Shown one piece after another: positions 1-8,003 of a DNA stretch of 64,000 nucleotides. The position numbers and the translations under genes were made by a program. Location of the stretch: the NCBI RefSeq assembly GCF_900112135.1, contig NZ_FOLC01000026.1, positions 1-64,000 of the forward strand, in the 5' to 3' direction. Positions within the stretch are counted from its first letter, which is position 1, and each line of letters starts with the position of its first letter. The notes beneath the pieces were generated by a model, which had not been told where the DNA came from, searched no databases, and saw only the letters and a list, made by a program, of their open reading frames with translations. The DNA comes from Collimonas sp. OK412 (GTDB lineage Bacteria > Pseudomonadota > Gammaproteobacteria > Burkholderiales > Burkholderiaceae_D).

Positions 1-35
1 ACTAATTGCCCGTGAGGCTTGTCCCTATAACCTTA
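1..35 (+). rRNA. rrl: 23S ribosomal RNA, 3' tip (partial)
   Basis: The first bases match the end of betaproteobacterial 23S rRNA (ACTAATTGCCCGTGAGGCTT, followed by a CCCTATAAC-like end). Only this tip is inside the window; the rest of the rRNA operon lies to the left. The exact mature 3' end is estimated. About 180 bases of spacer without a tRNA separate it from the 5S gene. Confidence 0.65.
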
Positions 36-215
36 GCAGGTTATATGATGAGCTTATTTGTTTGCCAAGGTGACTATCCATAAAGATAGCAACACCGTTT
101 GGACAATCATACCCAACCGACCACACCCACCCCGGTGTGGCCGGTATAAAAAACTACTTCTTCTAAATTGCGCTCTTTGTTGCCACTACCGTGGAACAGG
201 GAACGATACAAGTTA

Positions 216-331
216 TGCCTGATGACCATAGCGAGTTGGTACCACCCCTTCCCATCCCGAACAGGACCGTGAAACGACTTTGCGCCGATGATAGTGCTGC
301 AACCAGTGTGAAAGTAGGTCATCGTCAGGCT
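216..331 (+). rRNA. rrf: 5S ribosomal RNA
   Basis: The segment starts TGCCTGATGACCATAGCG and carries the conserved CCCATCCCGAACAGGACCGTGAAACG-type internal region (cited in part). It ends in GTCATCGTCAGGC, which pairs with the 5' end to close helix I. The length of about 115 nt is normal for 5S rRNA, the RNA of the large-subunit central protuberance. It follows the 23S end and is followed directly by a strong terminator, so it closes an rRNA operon. Confidence 0.93.
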
Positions 332-340
332 TTTATTAAA

Positions 341-373
341 AAACCCTCTGCATTCACATGCAGAGGGTTTTTG
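341..373 (+). terminator. Rho-independent terminator of the rRNA operon
   Basis: A perfect 12-bp stem, AAACCCTCTGCA with TGCAGAGGGTTT, encloses a 6-nt loop and is followed by a T-run. It lies ten bases after the 5S gene and ends before the convergent lipase gene. Confidence 0.93.
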
Positions 374-406
374 CTTTGGGCGAACGGTTTTACGACTGGC
401 AGCCCG

Positions 407-1261
407 TTATTCTTCGGCATGAGAATGCGGCCTCAGCGCGCCGGGAATTCCATGATTATCCAATCCTCCGGTGTCCAGCCAGCGACGAGTTTCCGCCGCA
501 GCCCGGTCTATCAGCAAACCGCACTGGCTGTAATCGTACGGCGAGACATCCAGCGGACATAGCGGCGCCACCACGGCTATCTCGGCATGCGCCGCCCAAC
601 GCTCCAGATCCGAAACCAATTGACGCGCCACCAGCAGGTTGAGCGCACTCATTGCGTGCTCAAGCGCCCCCTTGGGCTGCCGCCGATCGGCACAGCTGAA
701 GCCGGTGGCAAGCACGATCACACGTGTCGCACCGAGCCTTATCGCCGTAGAGATAGGCGTATTGTTTGCAACGCCGCCATCAATCAGCAGGTTTCCCGCA
801 AGGGAAACCGGTGGAAAAACACCGGGAATTGCCGTGCTGGCCAACACAGCCTCTACCGCCGACCCGGAAGAAATCACTATCTCGTTGCCGGTGCTCATCT
901 CGGTGGCGACGACATGCACCGGAAGATCTGTATCCTCCAGCGGGCGATTCCCGAAATGTTCATAAAGAAGGCTTCGTAACCGCGCCGGATTTACCAGGTG
1001 CGTGCCGCGGGCGGCGCCAAGAAGGGCAAGAAACGACCAAGGCATGATCTGCTGGCGACGGATGCCGCGCCACAGGAATTCCAGGCGCATGGCGCCGGCT
1101 GCATGCGGCTGAAAGCCAAAGAATACGCAATTGATTGCGCCGGCAGAGGCGCCGACCAGGAAATCCGGGCGCAGGCCGGATGCAATCAGCTCTCGTAACA
1201 TACCGGCTTCAATGGCGCCAAGACTTCCGCCACCGGCGAAAACAAATGCAGTCTTTTCCAT
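407..1261 (-). CDS. Patatin-like phospholipase family protein
   Basis: The 284-residue protein has the three patatin hallmarks. These are the glycine-rich oxyanion loop GGGSLG at residues 10-15, the nucleophile elbow GASAG with Ser39, and the second member of the Ser-Asp dyad in DGG at Asp161. The family hydrolyses acyl esters of phospholipids or other lipids; the substrate here is unknown. No signal peptide is visible, so a cytoplasmic or membrane-associated enzyme of the RssA/YchK-like class is likely. The start at MEKTAF was chosen because the oxyanion loop should sit near the N-terminus and because the longer reading (to 1723) would overlap the divergent acetyltransferase gene. No strong ribosome-binding site is seen. 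It converges on the rRNA terminator. Confidence 0.88.
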   Translation of the reverse strand: MEKTAFVFAGGGSLGAIEAGMLRELIASGLRPDFLVGASAGAINCVFFGFQPHAAGAMRLEFLWRGIRRQQIMPWSFLALLGAARGTHLVNPARLRSLLYEHFGNRPLEDTDLPVHVVATEMSTGNEIVISSGSAVEAVLASTAIPGVFPPVSLAGNLLIDGGVANNTPISTAIRLGATRVIVLATGFSCADRRQPKGALEHAMSALNLLVARQLVSDLERWAAHAEIAVVAPLCPLDVSPYDYSQCGLLIDRAAAETRRWLDTGGLDNHGIPGALRPHSHAEE

Positions 1262-1408
1262 AACGGCAACCTGTGAATAGCCATAGGCGCTACATGGCAA
1301 CCTGTATAGCCTAATCCACCTTGCGCCGCTGCGCCAGCGATGGGAATTAAAGGCCCGATTCACTGATTCAGATAAAATTGCCGGATCAAATGGAAACCAA
1401 TTCTGAAA

Positions 1409-1870
1409 GTGAACATGCCGGCATCGAACACACCACCCGTCACCTTGGTCCAGGCAGCTGAAATAGACTTTGAGGAGCTGGTCGCATTGCGCATAGACGC
1501 CATGCGCGAAAGCCTGGAGCGTATCGGCCGTTTCGATCCGATTCGTGCGAGGGAACGATTCCGCGCCGGTTTTTCGGCATTGCATACACGGCACGTGGTG
1601 GCCGACGGCCGGCGATTGGGTTTTGTGGTTGTCAAGCCTGCCAACGGCCAGCTGTTGCTCGACCATCTCTATATCCGCCCCGGCAACCAGGGAAAAGGAA
1701 TCGGGGCCGCCGTCCTCGCGCAAGTCTTTAAAGAGGCCGATGCGCTATCACTGCCGCTGCGCGTAGGCGCCCTGAGAGGAAGCGATGCCAACCGTTTCTA
1801 TCAGCGCCATGGTTTTGAATTCCTCGCAGAAGAGGAGTGGGATATCTATTATCTGCGTCCATCGCGATAG
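1409..1870 (+). CDS. GNAT family N-acetyltransferase
   Basis: The 153-residue protein has the single-domain GNAT architecture. The acetyl-CoA pyrophosphate loop is RPGNQGKGIG near residues 90-99, preceded by the beta-4 strand LLLDHLYI, and the usual C-terminal motif is NRFYQRHGFEF. Such enzymes transfer an acetyl group from acetyl-CoA to an amine; the acceptor cannot be read from sequence. The start is GTG at 1409, with an in-frame ATG at 1415 as an equal alternative; neither has a clear ribosome-binding site. It is divergent from the patatin gene across about 150 bases. Confidence 0.85.
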   Translation: MNMPASNTPPVTLVQAAEIDFEELVALRIDAMRESLERIGRFDPIRARERFRAGFSALHTRHVVADGRRLGFVVVKPANGQLLLDHLYIRPGNQGKGIGAAVLAQVFKEADALSLPLRVGALRGSDANRFYQRHGFEFLAEEEWDIYYLRPSR

Positions 1871-1992
1871 CGTTGCCCTGGCGGCCGCGGCATCCAAGCC
1901 CCTGCGCGGCAACTAGGCAGGCAATACAACACTAAGCAGCCGATCCCGGCAGACCTGCACATGGTCATCAGCGCGTAACAAAGCGCTGGCAC

Positions 1993-2010
1993 GATGTAAA
2001 CGTTTACATC
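1993..2010. promoter_or_regulatory. Perfect 18-bp palindrome, putative LacI-family operator
   Basis: GATGTAAACGTTTACATC is a perfect inverted repeat with the central CG typical of LacI/PurR-family operators. It ends 13 bases before the GTG start of the adjacent LacI-type regulator, so it probably mediates autoregulation and perhaps control of the downstream transport operon. Binding is inferred, not shown. Confidence 0.75.
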
Positions 2011-2022
2011 GCGGATAAAATT

Positions 2023-3051
2023 GTGCGTCCATCCATCAAACAGGTAGCCCTGGAAGCCGGCGTATCGATCGCCACGGTATCGCGCCTGCTGAACAAGCCG
2101 GATTCGGTCAGCATCGATGCCGCCAGCAAGATTAACCAGGCCATTGAAGTCCTCGGCTTTCGCCCGAATTTTACCGGTCGCAATTTACGCGCCGGACGCT
2201 CGCGCACGGTCGGCGTGGTGGTGCCGACCTTGTCCAATACGGTATTTGCGCAATGCCTGCAGGGAGTAGAAACGGCGGCGCGCCAACGCGACTATTCGGT
2301 CATGTTCACTGCAACCGAATACCGCCAGGAAGATGAGTCTGCCGCCGTCGCGCTGTTGCTGGCGCACCGGGTCGACGGCATCATCCTCACCGTCACCAAC
2401 GCCGACGCGAGCAGCACGCTGGATGTGCTGGAACGCGAACGCATCCCGTATGTATTGGTGTACAACCAGCCGCAACAGACGGCGCGGCCATCCGTGTCGG
2501 TCGATAACCGGGCAGCCGCCCATGACGCGGTAACGCACCTGATCCATCTCGGCCATACCCGGATCCAGATGCTGTCCGGGCAATTCCATGCGTCCGACCG
2601 GGCGCTGCAGCGTTATCACGGCTACCAGCAGGCGATGCGCGAGCATGGGCTGCAAGCGCTGACGCCGATTGAAATTCCACGCCATACCTATGCCGCGCTT
2701 TCCCTTGAGCACCTGCAAATCTTTCGAGATCCTTCGCAGCGGCCAAGCGCGCTGTTCTGTTCCAACGATTTGCTGGCGCTGAGCGTCATGCGCGATTTGC
2801 GCGCAATTGGCCTGCGCGTGCCCGACGATGTATCGGTAATGGGTTTCGACGGCATCCCGCTAGGCGAGCTGATGGATCCGATGCTGAGCAGCGTCGCCCA
2901 GCCATCCGAGCAAATCGGCGAGCTGGCGCTGCGTACCCTGGTGCACGCGATCGAGGAACCGCAAGACGGCCAAGCGCCGGCATCCACGCAATTATTGCCT
3001 CACACCGTCCGCCTGGGCGGCTCGGTCAGAACCTTTGATTTTCACAGTTAA
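2023..3051 (+). CDS. LacI family transcriptional regulator
   Basis: The 342-residue protein has an N-terminal LacI helix-turn-helix (IKQVALEAGVSIATVSRLLN, about residues 5-24), a hinge near residue 55, and a periplasmic-binding-protein-like effector domain from about residue 60 (VGVVVPTLSN to the end). The C-terminal signature DDVSVMGFDG is typical of the family. Regulators of this type usually repress transport operons until a small ligand binds. The GTG start lies 13 bases after a perfect operator palindrome. The gene ends 19 bases before the ABC binding-protein gene and probably controls that operon. The ligand is unknown; the operon context suggests a phosphodiester or a product of its cleavage. 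Confidence 0.93.
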   Translation: MRPSIKQVALEAGVSIATVSRLLNKPDSVSIDAASKINQAIEVLGFRPNFTGRNLRAGRSRTVGVVVPTLSNTVFAQCLQGVETAARQRDYSVMFTATEYRQEDESAAVALLLAHRVDGIILTVTNADASSTLDVLERERIPYVLVYNQPQQTARPSVSVDNRAAAHDAVTHLIHLGHTRIQMLSGQFHASDRALQRYHGYQQAMREHGLQALTPIEIPRHTYAALSLEHLQIFRDPSQRPSALFCSNDLLALSVMRDLRAIGLRVPDDVSVMGFDGIPLGELMDPMLSSVAQPSEQIGELALRTLVHAIEEPQDGQAPASTQLLPHTVRLGGSVRTFDFHS

Positions 3052-3070
3052 ATTCAAGAAAGGAACAAGC

Positions 3071-4078
3071 ATGCGCTTAGCACGTGTTTTCCATACGATG
3101 GTTGCCGCCGTCGCCCTGGCCGCATCGGCCCATGCCCTCGCGCAAAACGCGATCTGCTACAACTGTCCGCCGGAATGGGCCGACTGGGCAACGCAGATCA
3201 AGGCCATCAAGGACAAGACCGGCGTCACGGTGCCGCCGGATAACAAGAACAGCGGCCAGTCGCTATCGCAGATCATCGCTGAAAAAGCCAGTCCGGTAGC
3301 CGACTTTACCTATGTCGGCGTGACCTTCGGCATCGAAGCCAAAAAAAATGAGGTCGTGACGCCTTACAAGCCGGCCGGCTGGAATGATATTCCAGGCGAC
3401 CTGAAAGATCCTGACGGCTACTGGTTCACGATCCACTCCGGCACCATGGGCTTGATGGTGAATGTCGATGCGCTCAAGGGAAAGCCGGTGCCTCGTTCCT
3501 GGCAGGACTTGCTGAAGCCGGAATACAAGGGACTGATCGGCTACCTCGATCCGGCCAGTGCCTTTGTCGGCTATGTCGGCGCGGTGGCGGTCAACCAGGC
3601 GCTGGGCGGCACCCTGGATAATTTCACGCCGGGCATCAGCTATTTCAAGGCCCTGCAAAAAAACCAGCCTATCGTGCCCAAGCAGACTTCCTATGCGCGC
3701 CTGCTGTCTGGCGAGATCCCGATTTTGTTCGGTTATGACTTCGACGCCTATCGCGCTAAATACAAAGACAAAGCCAACGTCGCGTTTGTAATCCCTAGCG
3801 AAGGAACCGTGACGGTGCCGTATGTGGTCAGCCTGGTAAAGAACGGTCCGAATCCTGCCAACGCCAAAAAAGTACTTGATTTCCTGCTGTCCAACGAAGG
3901 ACAGGCAATCTGGGCCAATGCCTATCTGCGGCCGGTGCGTGCTTCCGCCATTTCCAAGGAAGCCCAGTCACGCTTCCTGCCGGCTGTGGAGTACGCCAGC
4001 GCCAAGCCGGTCGACTACGGCAAGATGGCCGAGGTCCAGCGCAAATTCAGCGAACGTTATCAGGCTGAACTGCGGTGA
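3071..4078 (+). CDS. ABC transporter periplasmic substrate-binding protein
   Basis: The 335-residue protein starts with a clear Sec signal peptide (MRLARVFHTM then AAVALAASAHALAQ). The mature protein resembles the iron/polyamine/phosphonate class of extracellular solute-binding proteins (PotD/FbpA/PhnS-like fold), with SYARLLSGEIPILFGYDFDA-type and SNEGQAIWANAYLRPVR-type segments near the C-terminal third. The ATG at 3071 was chosen for its signal peptide and the AAGAAAGGA ribosome-binding site just upstream. It is the first gene of a five-gene transport operon behind the LacI regulator; its stop overlaps the GTG of the first permease. Two cysteines (CYNC) just after the predicted cleavage site are notable. 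The substrate is inferred from the terminal phosphodiesterase gene. Confidence 0.88.
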   Translation: MRLARVFHTMVAAVALAASAHALAQNAICYNCPPEWADWATQIKAIKDKTGVTVPPDNKNSGQSLSQIIAEKASPVADFTYVGVTFGIEAKKNEVVTPYKPAGWNDIPGDLKDPDGYWFTIHSGTMGLMVNVDALKGKPVPRSWQDLLKPEYKGLIGYLDPASAFVGYVGAVAVNQALGGTLDNFTPGISYFKALQKNQPIVPKQTSYARLLSGEIPILFGYDFDAYRAKYKDKANVAFVIPSEGTVTVPYVVSLVKNGPNPANAKKVLDFLLSNEGQAIWANAYLRPVRASAISKEAQSRFLPAVEYASAKPVDYGKMAEVQRKFSERYQAELR

Positions 4079-4920
4079 ACAGGCATGGCCAGAAGCGGCG
4101 CACGCCAGCCGGGCGCCACGTTTACCTGCTGTTTGCAGCGCCAGGCATGACGCTGTTCCTGGCCTTCTGGCTGCTGCCGATGCTGCGCCTGGTAGAAGTC
4201 GGCGCCAGCGGATCGAGCGGCGCCGCAGCGTATCTTGCCGTGCTGACCAATCGCCACTATTTCACCAGCCTGATGTCGACCCTGCTGCTGTCGGCCGCAG
4301 TCACATTGGCGACATTGATGATTTCCTCCCTGGTCGGGCTGTTTTTGCAGCGTAACCGTTTTACCGGTAAAGCGCTGCTGCTGTCCATGCTGACCTTCCC
4401 GCTGGCGTTTCCCGGCGTGGTGGTCGGTTTCATGGTGATCATGCTGGCCGGCCGCCAAGGCTTGATCGGCGTCGTGACCAACTGGCTGTTCGGCGACGCC
4501 TGGGTATTCGCTTATTCGCTGGGCGGCCTGTTCCTCGGCTATCTCTATTTTTCGATTCCACGCGTGATCCTGACCGTAATGGCGGCAGCGGAAAAGCTTG
4601 ATCCGGCGCTGGAAGAAGCGGCGCGCTCGCTAGGCGCGGACTCGCTGCGGGTATTCGTCGATATCGTGCTGCCGGCTCTGGCGCCGGCGCTGGTGTCTTC
4701 CGGAGCGATCTGTTTTGCCACCAGCGTCGGCGCTTTTGGCACGGCCTTCACGCTGGCGACCAATATCGACGTATTGCCGATGGCGATCTATAACGAATTC
4801 ACCAGCTACGCCAATTTTTCGATGGCCGCTGCATTGTCGATCGTATTAGGCGCGATGACCTGGCTGGTGCTGGCGCTGGCGCGTTCATGGTCAGGCAACG
4901 CAGCGGGAGCCGCTGCATGA
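4075..4920 (+). CDS. ABC transporter permease (first subunit)
   Basis: The 281-residue inner-membrane protein has about six hydrophobic segments (the first at LLFAAPGMTLFLAFWLLPML). It carries the cytoplasmic EAA loop EEAARSLGADSLRVFVDIVLP that docks on the ATPase. It belongs to the spermidine/iron/phosphonate permease family. The GTG start overlaps the preceding stop codon (GTGA), and its own stop overlaps the next ATG (ATGA), so translation is coupled along the operon. It forms the transmembrane pore together with the following permease. Confidence 0.9.
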   Translation: MNRHGQKRRTPAGRHVYLLFAAPGMTLFLAFWLLPMLRLVEVGASGSSGAAAYLAVLTNRHYFTSLMSTLLLSAAVTLATLMISSLVGLFLQRNRFTGKALLLSMLTFPLAFPGVVVGFMVIMLAGRQGLIGVVTNWLFGDAWVFAYSLGGLFLGYLYFSIPRVILTVMAAAEKLDPALEEAARSLGADSLRVFVDIVLPALAPALVSSGAICFATSVGAFGTAFTLATNIDVLPMAIYNEFTSYANFSMAAALSIVLGAMTWLVLALARSWSGNAAGAAA

Positions 4921-5720
4921 AACATTCTTTCCGTTTTTATCTGCAGCTGGCGTTCACCTTGCTGGTGTGCGCGTTCCTGATCGTGCCCATCGTATTGTCG
5001 ATGCTGGCCGGCATCACCGATAATTTTTTCGTCGGCTGGTCCAGCGGTTTCACTTTGCGTTGGGTAGAGCAGGTCTGGACCACCTATCAGCAGACGATCT
5101 GGCGTTCGATCGCCATCGCATTGGCTTGCCTGGTTGTCACCACTGCCGCCGGCGTGCCGCTGGCTTACATGCTGGCGCGTCACCGGGGCGGCAACAGCCG
5201 GCTGGCGCGCGCGTTCGAGGAGCTGCTGATGATGCCGGTAGCCGTGCCGGGCCTGGCGACGGCGTTGGCCCTGATCATGGCATACGGCCAGTACCGGGAA
5301 TTCCGCGGCAGCCTGCTGTTTATCCTGGTCGGCCATGTGCTGTTTACGCTGCCATTCATGGTGCGTCCGGTGCTGGCGGTGATGCAGTCGTCGCAATTGC
5401 CGGTGCTGGAGGAAGCCGCCGCCAGCCTGGGCGCTGGACTGTGGCAGCGATTTTTCGGGATCGTGGTTCCCAACGTATTTTCGGGCATCCTTGCCGGCGC
5501 CCTGATGGTGGTGACCTTGTCGATAGGCGAATTCAACATTACCTGGATGCTGCATACCCCCCTGACCATGACGCTGCCGGTCGGGCTGGCCGACAGCTAT
5601 GCCTCGATGCGGCTTGAAGTCGGCTCCGCCTATACGCTGATCTTCTTCCTGATGATCATTCCGTTGCTGATCGCCATGCAATGGGTAACGCACACTACAC
5701 GCTCAAGAGTCCGTTTATGA
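4917..5720 (+). CDS. ABC transporter permease (second subunit)
   Basis: The 267-residue protein has about six membrane segments and the EAA motif EEAAASLGAGLWQRFFGIVVP near residues 162-182. It is paralogous in design to the preceding permease, and the two probably form a heterodimeric channel. The start at MKHSFRF gives an ATGA overlap with the upstream stop; an upstream in-frame start at 4887 would lie inside the first permease and lacks support. The stop overlaps the ATPase start codon. Confidence 0.9.
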   Translation: MKHSFRFYLQLAFTLLVCAFLIVPIVLSMLAGITDNFFVGWSSGFTLRWVEQVWTTYQQTIWRSIAIALACLVVTTAAGVPLAYMLARHRGGNSRLARAFEELLMMPVAVPGLATALALIMAYGQYREFRGSLLFILVGHVLFTLPFMVRPVLAVMQSSQLPVLEEAAASLGAGLWQRFFGIVVPNVFSGILAGALMVVTLSIGEFNITWMLHTPLTMTLPVGLADSYASMRLEVGSAYTLIFFLMIIPLLIAMQWVTHTTRSRVRL

Positions 5721-6778
5721 AGAATGCTGTTTCCATCCAGTTAATCCAGTGCGGAAAAACCTTCGCCAACGGCGCGCAAGCGCTGCAGCCGATAGAACTG
5801 GAAATCAGGCCCGGAGAAACCGTCGTCCTGCTGGGGCCGTCCGGCTGCGGCAAGACCACCACCTTGCGCCTGATTGCCGGTCTGGAATTTCCGGATGCCG
5901 GCGGCCAGGTCCTGTTTGGCGGCGAAGACGTCACTGCCTTGCCGATAGAAAAACGCGGTGTCGGCATGGTGTTCCAGAATTACGCCTTGTTTCCGAACAT
6001 GACGGTTGGCGAAAACATTGCCTATGGCTTGAAGATCCGCAAAATGCCGGCGGCCCAGCGGCTCGCAAAAATCGACACGCTGCTGGAGATGGTGCATCTG
6101 CAAGGATTGGGACAGCGGCGCATCGACCAGCTCTCGGGAGGCCAAAAACAGCGGGTCGCACTGGCGCGCGCATTGGCGGTCGAACCCAAGGTGCTGCTGC
6201 TGGATGAACCCTTGACCGCGCTGGACGCGAAACTGCGCGAGACCCTGCGCGCCGATCTTAACCAGCTGCTGCGCAAGCTCGGCATCACGGCGATCTATGT
6301 GACGCATGACCAGAGCGAGGCCATGGCGCTGGGCGACCGGGTGGTGGTGATGGAACGCGGCAGGATTGCGCAGGTCGGCAGTCCGCAGGATATCTATTAT
6401 CGTCCCGCCAGCCATTTTGTAGCCGATTTCATCGGCACCATGAACCGGGTCACGGGCAGGGTGCACGACGGTTACCTGCGCTTTGCCGGCGGCATGCTGC
6501 CATTCACCGCATCGTCGCCGGCGCCGGCGGCAACGCTGATGTTCCGGCCGGAAGATGTGGAGGTCGTCACCGACGGCGCGGCCGGTGCGAACATGCAGGG
6601 CGCCGTGTTGTCCACCTTCTTCCTGGGAGACCGGACGCGCCTGGTGATCGATATCGGCGCCGAACAGCCGGTCATCGTGGAAACCGGCAGGCGTGCTTCC
6701 TGGCGGGCAGGCGAACCTATCGCATTGCGCGTAGCGGAACATGGTCTGCTGCATTTTAGCGATGGAGCAACAGCATGA
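5717..6778 (+). CDS. ABC transporter ATP-binding protein
   Basis: The 353-residue ATPase has Walker A GPSGCGKT (Lys46), Q-loop VFQNYALFPNMTV, signature LSGGQKQRVALARAL, Walker B VLLLDEPLTALD and the H-loop in YVTHDQSEAMALGD. The C-terminal 120 residues form a TOBE-like regulatory domain (LMFRPEDVEVV). It belongs to the PotA/FbpC/PhnT class energising spermidine, iron or phosphonate-type importers. The ATG at 5717 overlaps the permease stop (ATGA), and its stop overlaps the start of the phosphodiesterase gene. Confidence 0.93.
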   Translation: MKNAVSIQLIQCGKTFANGAQALQPIELEIRPGETVVLLGPSGCGKTTTLRLIAGLEFPDAGGQVLFGGEDVTALPIEKRGVGMVFQNYALFPNMTVGENIAYGLKIRKMPAAQRLAKIDTLLEMVHLQGLGQRRIDQLSGGQKQRVALARALAVEPKVLLLDEPLTALDAKLRETLRADLNQLLRKLGITAIYVTHDQSEAMALGDRVVVMERGRIAQVGSPQDIYYRPASHFVADFIGTMNRVTGRVHDGYLRFAGGMLPFTASSPAPAATLMFRPEDVEVVTDGAAGANMQGAVLSTFFLGDRTRLVIDIGAEQPVIVETGRRASWRAGEPIALRVAEHGLLHFSDGATA

Positions 6779-7593
6779 TCCTTTGCCAGATTTCCGATTT
6801 GCATATCAAGGCCGACGGCAAGAAGTCGTACCGGATCGTCGATACCGCTGAAAGCCTGCGGCGTTGCGTGGCGCAGGTCAACCAGCTCAGGCAGCGGCCC
6901 GATGCCGTGGTGCTGACCGGCGACCTGGTCGATTTCGGGAAGCCGGAAGAATATGCATTCCTGCGCCAGCTGCTGCAGCCCCTGGCGATGCCTTGCTACC
7001 TGCTGCCGGGGAACCACGATGAGCGCAGCGCGCTGCGCGCAGCATTTCCCGATCACGCTTACCTGCGGCAAAACGAAAACAGGATCGAATATGTGATCGA
7101 TGATTATCCTTTGCGCATTGTCGCACTGGACACCGTCATTCCGGGCGCCAGCAGCGGTGCGCTGGCGCCGGCCAGCCTGGCCTGGCTGGACCGGGTATTA
7201 CAGACGCAACCGGACAAGCCGACGGTGATCGTGATGCACCACCCGCCGTTCAAGACCGGCATCGGCCATATGGACCAGATCGCTTTGGCGCAGCCGCAGG
7301 CATTGGCCGACGTGGTGTGCCGCCATCCTCAGGTCGAGCGCATTCTTTGCGGTCATTTGCACCGAGCGATCCAGGTGCGCTTCGGCGGTACGATCGCCTC
7401 TACCTGTCCCGGCGTCGCGCACCAGGTGGCGCTGGACCTGAGCCCGCAGGCAGCATCGCAATTCGTCATGGAACCGCCGGCATTCCAGCTGCACCTGTGG
7501 GATGCGGAGGCCGGCCTGATCAGCCATACCGCCTATGTCGGCGAGTTTGACGGGCCGTATCCGTTCTACGATGGCGACAATCTGATTGATTAG
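6775..7593 (+). CDS. Metallophosphodiesterase, GpdQ/CpdA-like
   Basis: The 272-residue calcineurin-like phosphoesterase has all binuclear metal motifs: DLH (Asp8, His10), GDLVDFG, GNHDE, HHPPF and GHLH. From memory, overall sequence and length resemble the glycerophosphodiesterase GpdQ (RPDAVVLTGDLVDFGKPEEY, STCPGVAHQV-type segments); cyclic-nucleotide phosphodiesterase CpdA is the other close relative. It would hydrolyse phosphodiesters in the cytoplasm. As the last, translationally coupled gene (ATGA) of the ABC operon, it probably processes the imported substrate, suggesting glycerophosphodiesters or related phosphodiesters as nutrient. It converges with the barstar-like gene 8 bases downstream. 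Confidence 0.9.
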   Translation: MILCQISDLHIKADGKKSYRIVDTAESLRRCVAQVNQLRQRPDAVVLTGDLVDFGKPEEYAFLRQLLQPLAMPCYLLPGNHDERSALRAAFPDHAYLRQNENRIEYVIDDYPLRIVALDTVIPGASSGALAPASLAWLDRVLQTQPDKPTVIVMHHPPFKTGIGHMDQIALAQPQALADVVCRHPQVERILCGHLHRAIQVRFGGTIASTCPGVAHQVALDLSPQAASQFVMEPPAFQLHLWDAEAGLISHTAYVGEFDGPYPFYDGDNLID

Positions 7594-7601
7594 GCCATGC
7601 C

Positions 7602-7928
7602 CTAGCGGAGCGTCAGTTTCAGCGCCGGCTTTTCGCCGTAGTCGTCGTAGCGTTCGTTGATGGCGGCGATGCAGAACTCAAGTTCCTCGATGATCTCGGG
7701 CGCCTGCCGGCGCAGTGTTTCGCTGTGCAGTATCTCGATATTCAACACTTCGTTTTCCTGCAGCCGGAACTTGCTCATGCCATCTTCATCGCGCAGATAG
7801 CTGAGGCAATCGATCCAGGCATTCATGTTGCGGCCATAGAATTCGGGAAAGCCGAATGCCTGCGCGCATTCGGTGTGGAAACTATCCCAGTCGGTGATGA
7901 TTTCGCCGTTCAGGCGGGCGCTTGGCAT
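7602..7928 (-). CDS. Barstar family protein (ribonuclease inhibitor-like)
   Basis: The 108-residue protein matches barstar in length and pattern: an early ITDWDSFHTECAQAFGFPEFYG segment (cited in part) with the FYGRNMNAWIDCL helix that in barstar plugs the barnase active site, then a long C-terminal beta-strand KPALKLTLR. Barstars bind and inhibit barnase-type RNases, and family members serve as immunity proteins. No barnase-like toxin gene is visible next to it: the neighbours are a phosphodiesterase (convergent) and chromate transporter ChrA. It may be an orphan immunity gene or have acquired another role. A ribosome-binding site (AGGAGAAACATC) precedes the ATG. Confidence 0.85.
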   Translation of the reverse strand: MPSARLNGEIITDWDSFHTECAQAFGFPEFYGRNMNAWIDCLSYLRDEDGMSKFRLQENEVLNIEILHSETLRRQAPEIIEELEFCIAAINERYDDYGEKPALKLTLR

Positions 7929-8003
7929 GATGTTTCTCCTGCTTGAATTCCAGATCGTTTGCCGAACTTATCACATTTGCCGCGACAAGTTGCGTCCATC
8001 GTT

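Noticed and set aside
407-1723. Longer 438-residue version of the patatin protein
   Set aside because: The extra N-terminus overlaps the GNAT gene and pushes the oxyanion loop 150 residues inward, unlike the family.
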